This document shows positions 5,817 through 6,337 of a DNA stretch of 6,337 nt, in pieces; position 1 is the stretch's first letter, and every line of letters starts with the position of its first letter. The stretch is from Thermus kawarayensis JCM 12314 (GTDB lineage Bacteria; Deinococcota; Deinococci; Deinococcales; Thermaceae). The notes beneath the pieces are model-generated. The model was given only the letters and a program-made list of their open reading frames with translations, was not told the DNA's origin and made no database searches. Made by a program: the position numbers and the translations under genes. Location: contig BBBL01000094.1 in NCBI GenBank assembly GCA_001311545.1, forward strand, positions 1 through 6,337, in the 5' to 3' direction.

Positions 5817-6337
5817 AGGCGGCCTCCACGTGGGCCTCGAGGTAGGCCACCCGCTCGGGGTCCTCCACGACGGCCTCTCCCGTCCAGAGGTCGGGGTAGG
5901 CGGCCCCGTTTTCCGTGATGTAAAGGGGCCAGGGCACCTCCCGGCCGAGGTGCTTCAAGAGGTGGTAAAGCCCCTCGGGGTAGACCTCCCACCCCATGGC
6001 CGTGACCGGCCCCTCCGGGGGAAGGTAGCGCACGGGCAAAGGCCCCGTCCCCGGGGCCACGCGGACGGGGGCGTAGTAGTTCACCCCTAGGAAGTCCAGG
6101 GGCCTTGCGACGAGCTCCAGGTCACGGGAGAGGTTGGGAGTGGGCGGGGGGTCTTGAAAGGGGCTTTCGGGATACCCCCTGCCAGGATGGGGTCCAGGAA
6201 GTAGCGGTTGTGGTAGCGGTCAGCCACGTCCACCGCCTCGGGGTCCTCGCCGTACACCGGGGCGAAGTTGAGGACGATCCCCACACGCTTCGTCCCCGCT
6301 GCCCTCAAGGCCTCCACGGCGAGGCCGTGCCCCAGGA
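5806..6337 (-). pseudogene. bgl: GH1 beta-glycosidase fragment, C-terminus lost, frameshifted
   Basis: From the window edge leftwards it reads LGHGLAVEALRAAGTKRVGI, NFAPVYGEDPEAVDVADRYH, YFLDPILAGG. The frame is lost at a C5 run (6175-6179, plus strand). Adding one base restores YPESPFQDPPPTPNLSRDLE, then LDFLGVNYYAPVRVAP, PEGPVTAMGWEVYPEG and YITENGAAYPDLW. YITENG carries the catalytic nucleophile Glu of glycoside hydrolase family 1, which hydrolyses beta-linked glucosides and galactosides in the cytoplasm. The sequence is, from memory, nearly that of the Thermus thermophilus enzyme. The acid/base NEP motif would lie beyond the window. Homology ends at EAHVEAAWRA near 5810; the last ~45 residues, including the FEW..GY..RFG substrate-site segment, are replaced in frame by helicase. 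Activity is therefore unlikely even without the frameshift. Confidence 0.85.

Overview
The window looks like a piece of a Thermus genome, possibly a megaplasmid. The flanks are very GC-rich with strong G/C third-position bias. The GH1 beta-glycosidase fragment at the right end matches, from memory, the Thermus thermophilus enzyme almost residue for residue (YITENGAAYPDLWTGEAV, AVDVADRYHN). No database was consulted. Nearly every gene carries at least one single-base frameshift, usually in a homopolymer run. Either this is a decaying accessory region or the assembly has uncorrected indels; the sequence alone cannot decide.

Layout. At 2-590 (+) is the C-terminal part of a transcriptional regulator with a winged helix and a BTAD-like tail. 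At 724-817 is an unusual array of five GGTTACG heptamers (three direct, two inverted) closed by a perfect 13-bp inverted repeat. It sits directly upstream of an extended -10 promoter and a Shine-Dalgarno sequence. From 856 to 2332 (+) is a radical SAM enzyme with a PqqD/RRE-like N-terminal region and a SPASM-like tail that has no cysteines. It is much less GC-rich than everything around it and is split by a frameshift in an A7 run. It overlaps an MFS transporter (2307 to about 3573, +). A 32-bp repeat carrying the promoter and SD flanks this two-gene cassette on both sides (818-849 and 3556-3587, one mismatch). The second copy drives a 40-codon ORF (3595-3717), followed by a six-helix half-MFS reading frame (about 3722-4254).

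The stretch 4255-4625 is convergent intergenic DNA with no supported gene. On the minus strand, 4626 to about 5810 is the C-terminal half of a strawberry-notch-type SF2 helicase. It is 5'-truncated and fused in frame to a beta-glycosidase (about 5806-6337) that has lost its C-terminus.

How the genes may work together (inference). The radical SAM enzyme with a peptide-recognition-like domain, the MFS carrier and the small ORF under the same leader form a plausible peptide-modification-and-export cassette. It appears to have been inserted next to a regulator and the GGTTACG operator array, with the promoter/leader duplicated. The precursor assignment is speculative. The glycosidase/helicase end is a deletion scar.
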